NCBI GenBank assembly: GCA_021641225.1
Contig: JAJWXI010000014.1
Span: forward strand, 5,620-21,768
Direction of reading: 5' to 3'
Length of the DNA: 16,149 nt
Source of the DNA: Collinsella aerofaciens
GTDB taxonomy: Bacteria > Actinomycetota > Coriobacteriia > Coriobacteriales > Coriobacteriaceae
Position numbers and translations under genes: made by a program. Each line of letters begins with the position of its first letter. Position 1 is the stretch's first letter. The notes beneath the pieces are model-generated. The model saw only the letters and a program-made list of their open reading frames with translations, had not been told where the DNA came from and ran no database searches. Below are positions 6,369 through 14,312 of this stretch, piece after piece.

Positions 6369-7661
6369 TTAGAGGCCGTACACTTCGACCATGGCTTCGC
6401 CAATGCGATGGGGCACGCCGGTGACGAGTGCGTTGCCCATGCAGAAGGCTCGATGGCCGTCAGTCATGCCCGTATCGGTCCAGCCTTTCGGGAATCCCTG
6501 AAGCTGATCGAGCTCGTCGGGAACAAGACGGCGGAAACGGCCATCGGGACATTCGATGACGTGCTTGAAGCGGCTCGCTCCCGTGCCGCCTTCTCCTGTG
6601 AGGATGGTGCGGCTCGGCTTGTCGGTGGCATCCGGGAAGCTCATGGCTCCCTCGGAATACGTGTACGTAAAGCCTGTCTTTTTGTTAGTGCGTTCTTCGC
6701 GCTTGCTGCCCTTAAGGTAGCGCCAGTCGGAAAGCTTTTCGTCGGAGATGTAGAACTGATCCGGGACATCAGCCACGTCGACAAGCACGTCGCCAAGCAC
6801 GCGGCGCTCACCGTGATAGTCCTCGGCAAAGTCGCAGGTCAGAACATGACAGCCCTGCATGACGCCAGCATTCTTGAATTGCGATGTCTTTTGACCAACA
6901 CCAAAGCGAGTCGAGTTCTCGTAAGGATCGGGCAGGACATCGAGCTCGGCCATTTCGTTAGGATAGATAGCGGGGAAGGCCTTCGCCATAACGCCGTTAT
7001 GCATGCGATCGGCAAGATCAACCTTGCCGGCGTTCTTCTCGCAGAAGATGTAAACGCGCTTGCGACGCTGAGGAAATCCGTATTCCGCAGAGTTGACTAC
7101 GCGCCATTCGACGGTGTAATCGAGATCGGCGAGGCAACTCAAGATGATGGCGAAGTCACGACCGCGCTGAGATGCGGGCGACTTGAGCAAGCGGTCAACA
7201 TTCTCAAAGAGACCGAAGCGAGGCTTCTTCATCTCGAGGAAGTGATAGATGTCCCACCAGAGGACACCCTTCTTGCCCTCGATGCCGTGTGCCTGATTGA
7301 GAGGACGCGCGACAGAGTAGTCTTGGCAAGGGAAGCCACCGACGACCATTTGCACGTCGGGGATTTTAATTTCGCCGGCTTCAGCCTGCTCCAAGACCTT
7401 ATTGATATCTTCGTTGACAACGGAATCTTCGCCAAAGCGGTCCATGTAACAACGTGCCGCAAACTGACGTGCCTTGGTTCCGGGCGGTTCCCACTGATTT
7501 GCCCAAATGGTGCGGAAGGGGCCGGCGGGTTTCATATAAAAATTGGGATAACGAGGGTCGGCATAGCCTTCGAGGCCCAGACGAAATCCGCCGACGCCAG
7601 CAAAAAGCTCGGCAATTTTGACCTCTGACATGTTATTCCAATCGATATAACGAACGTTCAT
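6369..7661 (-). CDS. DNA (cytosine-5-)-methyltransferase, Sau3AI-like (predicted GATC)
   Basis: A 430-residue C5-cytosine methyltransferase that transfers a methyl group from S-adenosylmethionine to cytosine in DNA and protects the host from the adjacent endonuclease. The conserved motifs occur in order: motif I AELFAGVGGFRLGLE (residues 18-32), motif IV GGFPCQDYSVAR with catalytic Cys112, motif VI FENVDRLL, motif VIII PQRRKRVYIF, a target-recognition region, motif IX LVPDELDQLQGFPKGW and motif X GNALVTGVPHRIGEAM. All key residues are present and it looks intact. The true start is uncertain: ATG at 7661 has no clear ribosome binding site, while ATG at 7631 (a 420-residue form starting MSEVKIAELF) has a weak GGA and gives an N-terminus closer to M.Sau3AI. 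It is transcribed divergently from the endonuclease. The GATC specificity is inferred from the partner. Confidence 0.93.
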   Translation of the reverse strand: MNVRYIDWNNMSEVKIAELFAGVGGFRLGLEGYADPRYPNFYMKPAGPFRTIWANQWEPPGTKARQFAARCYMDRFGEDSVVNEDINKVLEQAEAGEIKIPDVQMVVGGFPCQDYSVARPLNQAHGIEGKKGVLWWDIYHFLEMKKPRFGLFENVDRLLKSPASQRGRDFAIILSCLADLDYTVEWRVVNSAEYGFPQRRKRVYIFCEKNAGKVDLADRMHNGVMAKAFPAIYPNEMAELDVLPDPYENSTRFGVGQKTSQFKNAGVMQGCHVLTCDFAEDYHGERRVLGDVLVDVADVPDQFYISDEKLSDWRYLKGSKREERTNKKTGFTYTYSEGAMSFPDATDKPSRTILTGEGGTGASRFKHVIECPDGRFRRLVPDELDQLQGFPKGWTDTGMTDGHRAFCMGNALVTGVPHRIGEAMVEVYGL

Positions 7662-7796
7662 AAACTAAACAACGATAACCGATCCTCAAATAAGAAAAAG
7701 ACTTGATTTTATCACTCTCAGAGAACGTCCATTATTGCCGCATGGGCGCACGTCATGGGCTACCATGAAGTTATCTGCGACGTTCGGAGGTACCCC
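7662..7796. promoter_or_regulatory. Divergent control region of the restriction-modification pair
   Basis: The 135 bases between the methyltransferase and endonuclease starts are AT-rich near 7680-7740 and must hold both promoters, but no convincing -35/-10 pair stands out on either strand (TTGATT at 7703 and ATTATT at 7731 are 22 bases apart). A GATC, the predicted target of the enzymes, is at 7681-7684. No controller-protein gene is present. Confidence 0.45.
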
Positions 7797-9302
7797 ATGT
7801 CCAAGAAGCACCTCGACTTCAAGCGCATGCTTGACGATACTGATTTTTCTGACCCCTCAAGCATCGAGCGCTATGCCGCTAATCTCGATGGCATGACGTT
7901 CCGCGATATTCTCGAGCTTGGCATTGCGCCAGAGGGGGAGAGCGCGCCCAAGGACTTTGGGTCCAAGAAGTACAAGGGCGGTATGGGAACCCTGATCGAG
8001 GAGCGTTACTTTGGCTACAAGGCCAACAGCGATGATCGGCCGGACTTTCCCGAGGCGGGCGTTGAGCTCAAGGCAACGTGTTTTGATGTACTCAAAGACG
8101 GTCGTAAATCTGCCGGCGAGCGTCTCGTTCTGACAATGATTCCCTATGACCGTCCCGTTTCGCTCGACTATGAAAGCTCGCATCTCAAGACCAAGCTCAG
8201 CAATATTCTGCTGATTTACTACGGCCGCGATCGCTCTATCGACAAATACGACCAGCGCATTGAGCGTGCTGTCATGGTGCGTCTTCCCGAAGAGGACATG
8301 AAGATTATTCGCGCCGACTACGAGAAGATTATTTCGTACATTCAGGACGGTCGCGCGGATGAGCTGTCGGAGGGTATGACTACCTATCTGGGCGCCTGCA
8401 CAAAGGGTGCAACCGAGGCCACGATGTGGGTTGACCAGTACTACGAGTACTTCAATACCGATACGGGCGAGATCGAGCGCCGTCGCGCAAAGCGTCGTGC
8501 CTTTTCGCTCAAGCGCTCGTACATGGACTACGTGCTTCACACCTATGTTCTCGGTGCCCCACGCGTCGGCGAGAGCATCGTTCAAGCTGACGATGAGTCC
8601 ATTGATTTCGAAAGCTTCGTTACTGCGCTTGTCGAGCGCCACCATGGCGAAACCGATCGTCAAATCGCGGAGCAGTACGGATTGGAATACACGGGCAACA
8701 AGGCCCAATGGACGACGCTCGTTTATCGCATGCTCGGCATAAAAAACAATACTGCCGAGGAGTTCGTTAAGGCTGGGATTAACGTCCGCGCTTGTCGCGT
8801 TAATAAGAGGGGACACATCGAGCAGGCAATGTCCTTCCCTCCGTTTGAGTTTAAGCAGCTAATCAACGAGGATTGGGAAACATCTTCCTTCCGTGCACGC
8901 CTTGAGACCAGCCGTTTCTTCTTCGTCGTGTTCCGTGAGGACCACGAAGGGATGTGGCGCCTTGACCGCTGCCTATTCTGGGCAATGCCGGCAAACGAAA
9001 TCGAGGGCCCCGCAAAGGCTTGCTGGGATGAGACACGAAAGGTCATTCGCAAGGGCGTTGAGCTCAATCCGTATCGGGATGCAAGCGGAAAGCTCAAGGT
9101 GGCCAACAATCTTCCCGGTATGGCGGATAACCCGATTGTCCATGTTCGCCCGCATACGTCAAAAGCGGCTTACAAGTTTGCCGATGGAACAGAGATCGGT
9201 GACATCGCAAGGAATGCTTACGAACTGCCCGACGGGCGCTGGATGACGAAGCAATCGTTCTGGTTCAACAAGGGCTACCTGGAGCACATTCTGGGGCTGT
9301 AG
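7797..9302 (+). CDS. Sau3AI-like type II restriction endonuclease (MutH/Sau3AI fold)
   Basis: A 501-residue enzyme predicted to cut unmethylated DNA at GATC. The N-terminal half carries the MutH-type active site: KGGMGTLIEE (Glu68) and RPDFPEAGVELKAT, giving Asp83, then six residues, Glu90-x-Lys92, the exact D-x6-E-x-K spacing of MutH. The C-terminal half (from roughly residue 290) has a second, related segment (EEFVKAGINVRAC) without that Glu-Lys pair, then HVRPHTSKAAYKFADG and a final QSFWFNKGYLEHIL, as in Sau3AI, whose C-terminal domain is non-catalytic and binds a second site. An in-frame upstream ATG at 7755 is rejected, because GGAGG (7786-7790) lies 6 bases before 7797. It is divergent from its methyltransferase. 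Length is close to Sau3AI (about 490). Specificity is by analogy. Confidence 0.9.
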   Translation: MSKKHLDFKRMLDDTDFSDPSSIERYAANLDGMTFRDILELGIAPEGESAPKDFGSKKYKGGMGTLIEERYFGYKANSDDRPDFPEAGVELKATCFDVLKDGRKSAGERLVLTMIPYDRPVSLDYESSHLKTKLSNILLIYYGRDRSIDKYDQRIERAVMVRLPEEDMKIIRADYEKIISYIQDGRADELSEGMTTYLGACTKGATEATMWVDQYYEYFNTDTGEIERRRAKRRAFSLKRSYMDYVLHTYVLGAPRVGESIVQADDESIDFESFVTALVERHHGETDRQIAEQYGLEYTGNKAQWTTLVYRMLGIKNNTAEEFVKAGINVRACRVNKRGHIEQAMSFPPFEFKQLINEDWETSSFRARLETSRFFFVVFREDHEGMWRLDRCLFWAMPANEIEGPAKACWDETRKVIRKGVELNPYRDASGKLKVANNLPGMADNPIVHVRPHTSKAAYKFADGTEIGDIARNAYELPDGRWMTKQSFWFNKGYLEHILGL

Positions 9303-9358
9303 CGTTTTGGGTTTGTTTAACGATCGAGCTCCTGCTCCTCAATGCCTCGATGTCATCT

Positions 9359-10045
9359 CTACAAATAAATCCCCTCACCGAGCTGCTTGTGGAACTCGGC
9401 GTGATGGTCGCGTGCCCAGGTAAAGAGCGCCTGGTCAAAGTCGGTGCGCGTGGCCGGGACGCCAAAGACGCCGGCAACTTCGACGCGCACAAACTCCAGT
9501 GCCGGCAGCTTGTTGATGGCGGTGAGGGCAAACGGGGACGTGGGTTCTTCGAACAGATAGCGGCTGCCTTGCAGCGCGTCGCAACTGGCGCACGTGTTGC
9601 CGAGCGACGGGGCTTTGGAGGCTCGTGCGACTACGGGTTTGTAGCCACAGCGCTTAGAAAGATAGTCGCGGATCTCGCCCGGGACGCAGCCAAGAGCGGG
9701 AACAATGGCGAGCGCGTTGGCATTGGCCGTGTCGATGGTAATGTGCCCGGCTTCGTTGGGCGCGTGCGCAATGGCGATGCCCTTGCCGTCATCGGTTCGA
9801 TAGGGAATGCCGAAGGCCGCGACCGAGGTCTCTTTGTGACACTTCCAGCACTCGCGCTTGCCCAGTACTAGATATATATACGGCGCTGAGGGGTCGGATC
9901 GGTCAACACCGGGCAGCCACTCGGCAAAGGGCTCGGGGTTGACGCCGCTGGGTACATACCAGATCTTCTTGGTCCGGTCCCATTTGGCGCCCAGTGCCTT
10001 GGCTTCTTCTTTGTGCGAAAAGGGGACATCGAGCTCGGTGCGCAT
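9359..10045 (-). CDS. DUF5710-domain protein with two CxxC pairs
   Basis: A 228-residue soluble protein. The first 35 residues are a DUF5710 domain (LDVPFSHKEEAKALGAKWD, then KKIWYVP), a short module seen in plasmid, phage and DNA-processing proteins whose function is not established. Two CxxC pairs (Cys66/69 and Cys152/155) could bind one zinc. The remainder is unrecognised. The ATG at 10045 is chosen over an upstream GTG-type start, because AGGAG sits 5 bases before it and the preceding residues look non-coding. It converges with the endonuclease gene, with only 56 bases between their stops, and could belong to the same accessory segment, though nothing proves a link to restriction. No promoter stands out. 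Confidence 0.75.
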   Translation of the reverse strand: MRTELDVPFSHKEEAKALGAKWDRTKKIWYVPSGVNPEPFAEWLPGVDRSDPSAPYIYLVLGKRECWKCHKETSVAAFGIPYRTDDGKGIAIAHAPNEAGHITIDTANANALAIVPALGCVPGEIRDYLSKRCGYKPVVARASKAPSLGNTCASCDALQGSRYLFEEPTSPFALTAINKLPALEFVRVEVAGVFGVPATRTDFDQALFTWARDHHAEFHKQLGEGIYL

Positions 10046-10335
10046 GGCGGCTCCTTGGTGCTGCAGGTGCAAGTGGCTCAAGGATACCGCAGGGCGCAGA
10101 CATCGCGGCGTTTTGCTGAGAAGTTGCGGTGCGGACTGATTGGTTATGCCGATGGATAGATCGGCAAGTAGATGGTCGGCTTTTGGCCAGTTGGGCGGTT
10201 GGAGCAGCTTGCGGCGCAGTTTTGTGCCTGGCTATTGTTGATGTTGGGGTATTGAATATGTTTGGCTGCCATTCGTCAGGTGAATTGATGTTGCGTTGCG
10301 ATGACGGTTGGAACTGCCAGCGGATTTGGCGACAT
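10046..10335. other. Gene-poor stretch upstream of the DUF5710 gene
   Basis: About 290 bases with no supportable gene. It must contain the minus-strand promoter of the DUF5710 gene; a TATCCT at 10081-10086 (minus) is the only -10-like hexamer noticed, without a matching -35. A short plus-strand frame here runs into the tRNA terminator and lacks a ribosome binding site. A small RNA is possible but nothing specific supports one. Confidence 0.4.
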
Positions 10336-10372
10336 AAAACAAAACAGCCCAGAGGACATAGCCTCTGAGCTG
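10336..10372 (-). terminator. Intrinsic terminator of tRNA-Val
   Basis: On the minus strand CAGCTCAGAGG pairs over 11 positions with CCTCTGGGCTG (one G-T), loop CTATGT, followed by TTTTGTTTT. It lies 9 bases after the tRNA 3' end. Confidence 0.9.
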
Positions 10373-10380
10373 CGAACATT

Positions 10381-10455
10381 TGGTGGGCGTTAGAAGATTT
10401 GAACTTCTGACCTCTTCCGTGTCAGGGAAGCGCTCTCCCCCTGAGCTAAACGCCC
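10381..10455 (-). tRNA. tRNA-Val (anticodon GAC)
   Basis: A 75-base tRNA with encoded CCA. The acceptor stem is GGGCGTT with AACGCCC, the D-arm AGCTC...GAGC, the anticodon arm CTTCC/GGAAG around CTGACAC (anticodon GAC), and the T-arm AGAAG TTCAAAT CTTCT. All stems are complete. It reads GTC and GTT valine codons. It has its own promoter and terminator and is a single-gene transcript. tRNA genes are common integration sites, but no duplicated 3' end was found in the window. Confidence 0.96.
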
Positions 10456-10484
10456 GATCAAGGGTGCGCAAGCGCGCAAGGGAT

Positions 10485-10529
10485 AATATAACGGAGCCTG
10501 AACTCGGTGGCAAGAACATTTTTAAAAAT
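10485..10529 (-). promoter_or_regulatory. tRNA-Val promoter with possible UP element
   Basis: On the minus strand TTGCCA (10508-10513) and TATATT (10485-10490) are separated by exactly 17 bases and each differs from consensus at one position. Immediately upstream of the -35 is the palindrome ATTTTTAAAAAT (10518-10529), placed and composed like an UP element. The start point would be about 22 bases before the mature tRNA 5' end. Confidence 0.82.
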
Positions 10530-10652
10530 CGCTTACATTGTGGAATTCGGGGGCTTTGTCATATCCATTTCAAAAGAGCCCGCTGCCGCGATTTGGCTGT
10601 CGCATAATGCAAGGCCATTGCGGTATCGAGCTATGGAAAGACGCCTGCGGAA

Positions 10653-10675
10653 TTGTCCTACCGATAAACGGACAA
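10653..10675 (+). repeat. Short inverted repeat upstream of the DMT transporter
   Basis: TTGTCC (10653-10658), 11 bases, GGACAA (10670-10675). It lies about 70 bases before the transporter start codon in the 289-base gap between the tRNA and this gene. It could be an operator or a leader hairpin. No riboswitch class is recognised, and no convincing plus-strand promoter was found. Confidence 0.3.
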
Positions 10676-10744
10676 GCCTCCAGCTGGTGCCTTCGCCGTG
10701 GTAAGGTAAGCCGAATTGTTTCCAGGCTGCTTCGAGGGAGTGGA

Positions 10745-11767
10745 ATGAGCAAAGAGCGTGTCGAGCAGGTCGAAGGCGCAGGGGCTTCGGTGCCGATGAC
10801 CGATATATCGAACATTGATGTGCCCGAGGGCACCGACGAGCTCAGCCGTAGCACCCGCCGCGCTTGGCGCGAGCGCCTGAACAGCGCTTCGACGCGCAAG
10901 ATGATCACGGGTGTCTTGGCTACGCTGGTGGGCGGTTCGTTTTGGGGCTTCTCGGGCACCAGCGCGAGCTTTCTGTTCGATACCTACCACGTCGACACCT
11001 TGTGGCTTATGAGCGTGCGTCAGATTCTCGCCGGTCTACTCTTTATGGCCGTGGTTGTTACGCGTGACCGCGAGCGCCTGATTAAGCTCTGGACCACACC
11101 CGCCGATCGCAAGCAGCTGCTGCTCTTTACCGCCTTTGGTCTGCTGTTCAACCAGTTTTGCTATCTTTCGGCCGTGCGCCTGACGAACGCCGGAACCGCG
11201 ACGGTGCTCCAGTGCCTGCAGCTCGTTATCATCATGGGCTACACCTGCGTGACCGATCGCCGCATGCCGCGTACTCGCGAAGTCATCGGCATTGGCCTGG
11301 CTCTGGGTGGAACCTTTTTAATCGCCACCGGCGGCGACCCCACCAGCCTGAATATCTCGCCGCTTGGCCTGGCAGCAGGTCTTATGTGTGCGGTCAGCGC
11401 CACGTGTATGGCGGTGATTCCCGCCAAGATCCTGCCCGAATACGGTAGCCCCATCGTCACGGGCTCGGCAATGCTCACGGCGGGCGTGGTCTCGTGCGTC
11501 TTCGTGCAGCCTTGGGCGCATATGCCGGCACTCGACGCTGCCGGCGTCGAGGCGCTCGCGGTGTTCGTGGTTATCGGCTCGTTTTTTGCTTACATGCTCT
11601 ATATGCAGGGCGTTAAGGACATCGGCTCGGTGCGTGCGAGCCTCATCGGAACTGTAGAGCCGGTTTCGGCGACCATCACCAGCGCTCTCATGTTGGGGAC
11701 GGTATTTTTGCCGACCGACCTTATCGGCTTTGCCATGATCATCGTGATGATGTTCCTCACGGTGTAG
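10745..11767 (+). CDS. DMT-superfamily transporter (two EamA domains)
   Basis: A 340-residue inner-membrane protein. After an unusually long hydrophilic N-terminal tail (about 50 residues, acidic then arginine-rich) come about ten hydrophobic helices in two EamA repeats. The first begins MITGVLATLVGGSFWGFSGT, and each half has the typical features: SVRQILAGLLF and LTNAGTATVLQ in the first, GSVRASLIGTVEPVSA in the second. Family members export metabolites or amino acids; the substrate cannot be inferred. The start at 10745 follows GAGGGAG (10734-10740) by 4 bases; the longer open frame upstream has a non-coding character. It is probably monocistronic, with 149 bases to the next gene. Confidence 0.87.
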   Translation: MSKERVEQVEGAGASVPMTDISNIDVPEGTDELSRSTRRAWRERLNSASTRKMITGVLATLVGGSFWGFSGTSASFLFDTYHVDTLWLMSVRQILAGLLFMAVVVTRDRERLIKLWTTPADRKQLLLFTAFGLLFNQFCYLSAVRLTNAGTATVLQCLQLVIIMGYTCVTDRRMPRTREVIGIGLALGGTFLIATGGDPTSLNISPLGLAAGLMCAVSATCMAVIPAKILPEYGSPIVTGSAMLTAGVVSCVFVQPWAHMPALDAAGVEALAVFVVIGSFFAYMLYMQGVKDIGSVRASLIGTVEPVSATITSALMLGTVFLPTDLIGFAMIIVMMFLTV

Positions 11768-11916
11768 CTGGCACCGCCGCCAAGACAGAAAAGGTGTTGT
11801 GCCGCATTTTCGCCAATTGATATCCGTGTCTGGAGTTTAGCTGTCGATGCCCAATATGCCATAAACTAGTAACGTTATGGACTTTTTCATTGCGACTCAA
11901 TTGCGAGGATTTCTTT

Positions 11917-14229
11917 ATGGCTGGTAATCACTTTAAGGGCAGCGATAGCGGCCGCCCTGCAGTTCCGCCGCGTCCGAACGGGGCTGGTAAGGCCGGCACG
12001 CCGGGCGGCGCTGGACAGGGCGGTTCCGGTAAGCGCGTGTCCCCGGGCGAGACGGCGATGTTTACCGCTCTGTACGAGCAGTCACAAAAGGCAAAAAAGA
12101 CCGGCCGCGCAAGAGGGAATGTCTTTGCGGGCGGTGCAACCTCCACGTCGCAGCCGAGCGGGGCTCCTTCGGTACCCGCGAACAACGCAGGTGCTGCCAA
12201 CACCGCGAATGCCGCCGGCAACGTTAATGCCGGCAAGGCTGCCAACAATACTCCCTCTGCCGGTGGTGCGGGACTTACGGGTAACCTTGGCACGATCTAC
12301 ACCGGCGCCTCCGAGACTGGCACGTTCGCCCGCCTGGATGATAGCGGTGCCGAGTTTGCGGGCTCGGGTTCCAAGGAAGATTATTACGATTTTGGCTTGA
12401 ACTACGGTAGCGACGCTTCGTCGAGTTCGACCTCTGACGGTCTGGTCCGTCATCGCCATCGCAAGGGCGAGCGCAAAAAGCGTCACACCGGCGCCATTAT
12501 TGCCGCTGTAGTCGCGGTGCTTCTCGTTGCGCTTGGCGCAAGCGGCTTTATGCTGCTTAACTCGGCAAAGACCGTAAAGAGTGAAGCGAAGGAGGCCGTC
12601 GAGATTGTCGGTGGCCTTAAGGACAAGGTCACGTCGGGCGATTTTTCGACGCTGCCTGACGACGCGAAGAAGATTGATGAGCTTTGCGACAGCATGAAGG
12701 CGGAGACCTCGAGCCCGCTGTGGACGGCGGCTTCGTTTATCCCGGTGTATGGCAGCGACATCAATGCGGCCCGCACCATGATCGACGCCCTGTCCGATGT
12801 CTCGAGCAATGCGCTGGTTCCCATGGCCGATAACCTTTCGCAGGCCACGCCCGGCAAGCTGTTTCAGGACGGCATGATTAACGTGTCCGCGCTGCAGGCG
12901 GTCGCCGATTCGCTTTCCGATAGCTCCAAGGTGTTCAAGAGCGCCAACGAGAAGATCCAGGGCATTGGCGATACTCATATTTCCCAGGTGACCGAGCTGG
13001 TCGATAAGGCCAAGGACGGCTTTGCCACCCTCAACGGCGCGGTTGACGCGGCGGAGAAGGTCGCCCCCGTCCTTCCGCAGATGCTCGGCGCCAACGGCCA
13101 GACGCGCAACTACCTTGTGTATGCCATGAACAACGTCGAGATTCGTGCCTGCGGCGGCTTTGGCGGTTCGCAGGGCCTGATTTCGGTCACCGACGGCCAG
13201 ATGTCGATTGGCGAGTTTGTTCCCCGCATTGGACTCAGCGAGGATGAGGCAGTCGAGAGCGTCGACGAAGAGGATGAGGCGCTGTTCGGCAACCACAGTA
13301 ACCTGTACAACTCGGGCAATACCTATTCGCCTGATTGGCCCCGCAACTCGCAGCGTGTCGCAGCCCTGTGGAAATCTCAATATGGCCAGGACGTCGATGG
13401 CGTCATTGGTATCGACCCGGTGTTCCTGCAGTATCTGCTGGGCCTGGTCGGTAACGTGTCGCTGCCCGACGGAACGGTTGTCGACGGCACCAACGCCGCA
13501 AAGGTCCTCATGCACGATGTGTACTGGAACTATCCGGTCGAGGAGTCGGACGGTATCTTTGCGGCTGTTGCCAGCGCCGCCTTCGACAAGATCCTTGGCG
13601 GTATCGGCGATGTCGATGTTACGAAGCTTGTCAGCGCCGTTGAGCGCGGTGCTGAAGAGGGCCGCCTGATCGCGTGGATGAAAAACGATGACGAGCAGAA
13701 CGCTATCAAGGAGATGAACATCGACGCCTCGCTGCCCGATCCGGATGACCCGAGTGAAGATCCCGTTGCTGGTGTCTACTTTAACAACCTGAGCTTCTCC
13801 AAGCTCGACTGGTACCTGAACGCTGATACGCAGATTGGCCAGGGCGTCAAGAACGGCGACGGCACGTGCTCGTATCGCATCACCGTTACCCTGACGAACA
13901 TCATGACGCAGGAGGAGGCAGGCAAGCTGCCCGATTACGTCGCGGCGAGCGCGCCCGATGCCGCGCGCGACGACGAGCGTCTGAATGTCTCGTTGTTTGC
14001 CCCGACGGGCGGCAACATCAGTGACCTTACGGTTGAGGGCACCCAGTTTGGTCTTGGCGCCGCTACGTGGCATGGAATTCCCTTCTATTCGGGCACCGTT
14101 GACCTGCATGCTGGCGAGACGACGACGATCACGTATACGCTGACCACGTCGGCCGAGGCGGGGGACAAGCCGCTTACGCTGCGTCAGACTCCTACATGCC
14201 AGGCGGCTCGCGACAGCGCGTCGGCGTAG
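11917..14229 (+). CDS. Membrane-anchored DUF4012-domain protein
   Basis: A 770-residue protein. Residues 1 to about 165 are low-complexity, rich in Gly, Ala, Asn, Ser and Pro and predicted disordered and cytoplasmic. A basic cluster (RHRHRKGERKKRH) precedes one membrane helix at about 192-214 (AIIAAVVAVLLVALGASGFM), so the positive-inside rule places the rest outside. The extracellular part has a helical region, then a DUF4012 domain starting near 397 with RNYLVYAMNNVEIRACGG, close to the family pattern of an N-x-E-x-R then G-G-F motif. DUF4012 proteins are often found near polysaccharide or envelope genes, but their activity is unknown. GAGGA (11905-11909) lies 7 bases before the ATG; a TTG at 11890 has no ribosome binding site. 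glmM follows 83 bases downstream. Confidence 0.85.
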   Translation: MAGNHFKGSDSGRPAVPPRPNGAGKAGTPGGAGQGGSGKRVSPGETAMFTALYEQSQKAKKTGRARGNVFAGGATSTSQPSGAPSVPANNAGAANTANAAGNVNAGKAANNTPSAGGAGLTGNLGTIYTGASETGTFARLDDSGAEFAGSGSKEDYYDFGLNYGSDASSSSTSDGLVRHRHRKGERKKRHTGAIIAAVVAVLLVALGASGFMLLNSAKTVKSEAKEAVEIVGGLKDKVTSGDFSTLPDDAKKIDELCDSMKAETSSPLWTAASFIPVYGSDINAARTMIDALSDVSSNALVPMADNLSQATPGKLFQDGMINVSALQAVADSLSDSSKVFKSANEKIQGIGDTHISQVTELVDKAKDGFATLNGAVDAAEKVAPVLPQMLGANGQTRNYLVYAMNNVEIRACGGFGGSQGLISVTDGQMSIGEFVPRIGLSEDEAVESVDEEDEALFGNHSNLYNSGNTYSPDWPRNSQRVAALWKSQYGQDVDGVIGIDPVFLQYLLGLVGNVSLPDGTVVDGTNAAKVLMHDVYWNYPVEESDGIFAAVASAAFDKILGGIGDVDVTKLVSAVERGAEEGRLIAWMKNDDEQNAIKEMNIDASLPDPDDPSEDPVAGVYFNNLSFSKLDWYLNADTQIGQGVKNGDGTCSYRITVTLTNIMTQEEAGKLPDYVAASAPDAARDDERLNVSLFAPTGGNISDLTVEGTQFGLGAATWHGIPFYSGTVDLHAGETTTITYTLTTSAEAGDKPLTLRQTPTCQAARDSASA

Positions 14230-14266
14230 GGTTTTTCTGGTAGCGCAGATAATCGAGTACCATTTT

Positions 14267-14299
14267 GGGGCGGACAGGCAATCTGTTCGCCCCTATTTT
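14267..14299 (+). terminator. Terminator/leader hairpin between the DUF4012 gene and glmM
   Basis: GGGGCGGACAG (14267-14277) pairs with CTGTTCGCCCC (14283-14293) over 11 positions with one G-T and a 5-base loop, followed by TATTTTG. The glmM ribosome binding site begins 2 bases later. It may terminate the DUF4012 message, or act as an attenuator of glmM. Confidence 0.7.
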
Positions 14300-14312
14300 G
14301 TAAGGAGAGCGC

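Noticed and set aside
6360..7628. A 422-residue plus-strand frame opposite the methyltransferase
   Set aside because: The minus frame has every C5-methyltransferase motif; the plus frame has none and no supported ribosome binding site.
7857..8816. A 319-residue minus-strand frame opposite the endonuclease
   Set aside because: It is antisense to an intact Sau3AI-like gene and has no recognised motif.
10129..10368. A 79-residue plus-strand frame upstream of the tRNA
   Set aside because: It has a GTG start without a ribosome binding site and runs through the tRNA terminator hairpin.
10381..10455. An integration site (att) at tRNA-Val marking an island
   Set aside because: No second copy of the tRNA 3' end and no integrase were found in the window.
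10653..10744. A riboswitch in the leader of the DMT transporter
   Set aside because: Only a 6-bp inverted repeat was seen; no known aptamer pattern could be matched.
12082..14109. A 675-residue open frame on the minus strand opposite the DUF4012 gene
   Set aside because: It is antisense to a well-supported gene, its composition is a mirror of the GC-rich third positions, and it has no recognisable domain.
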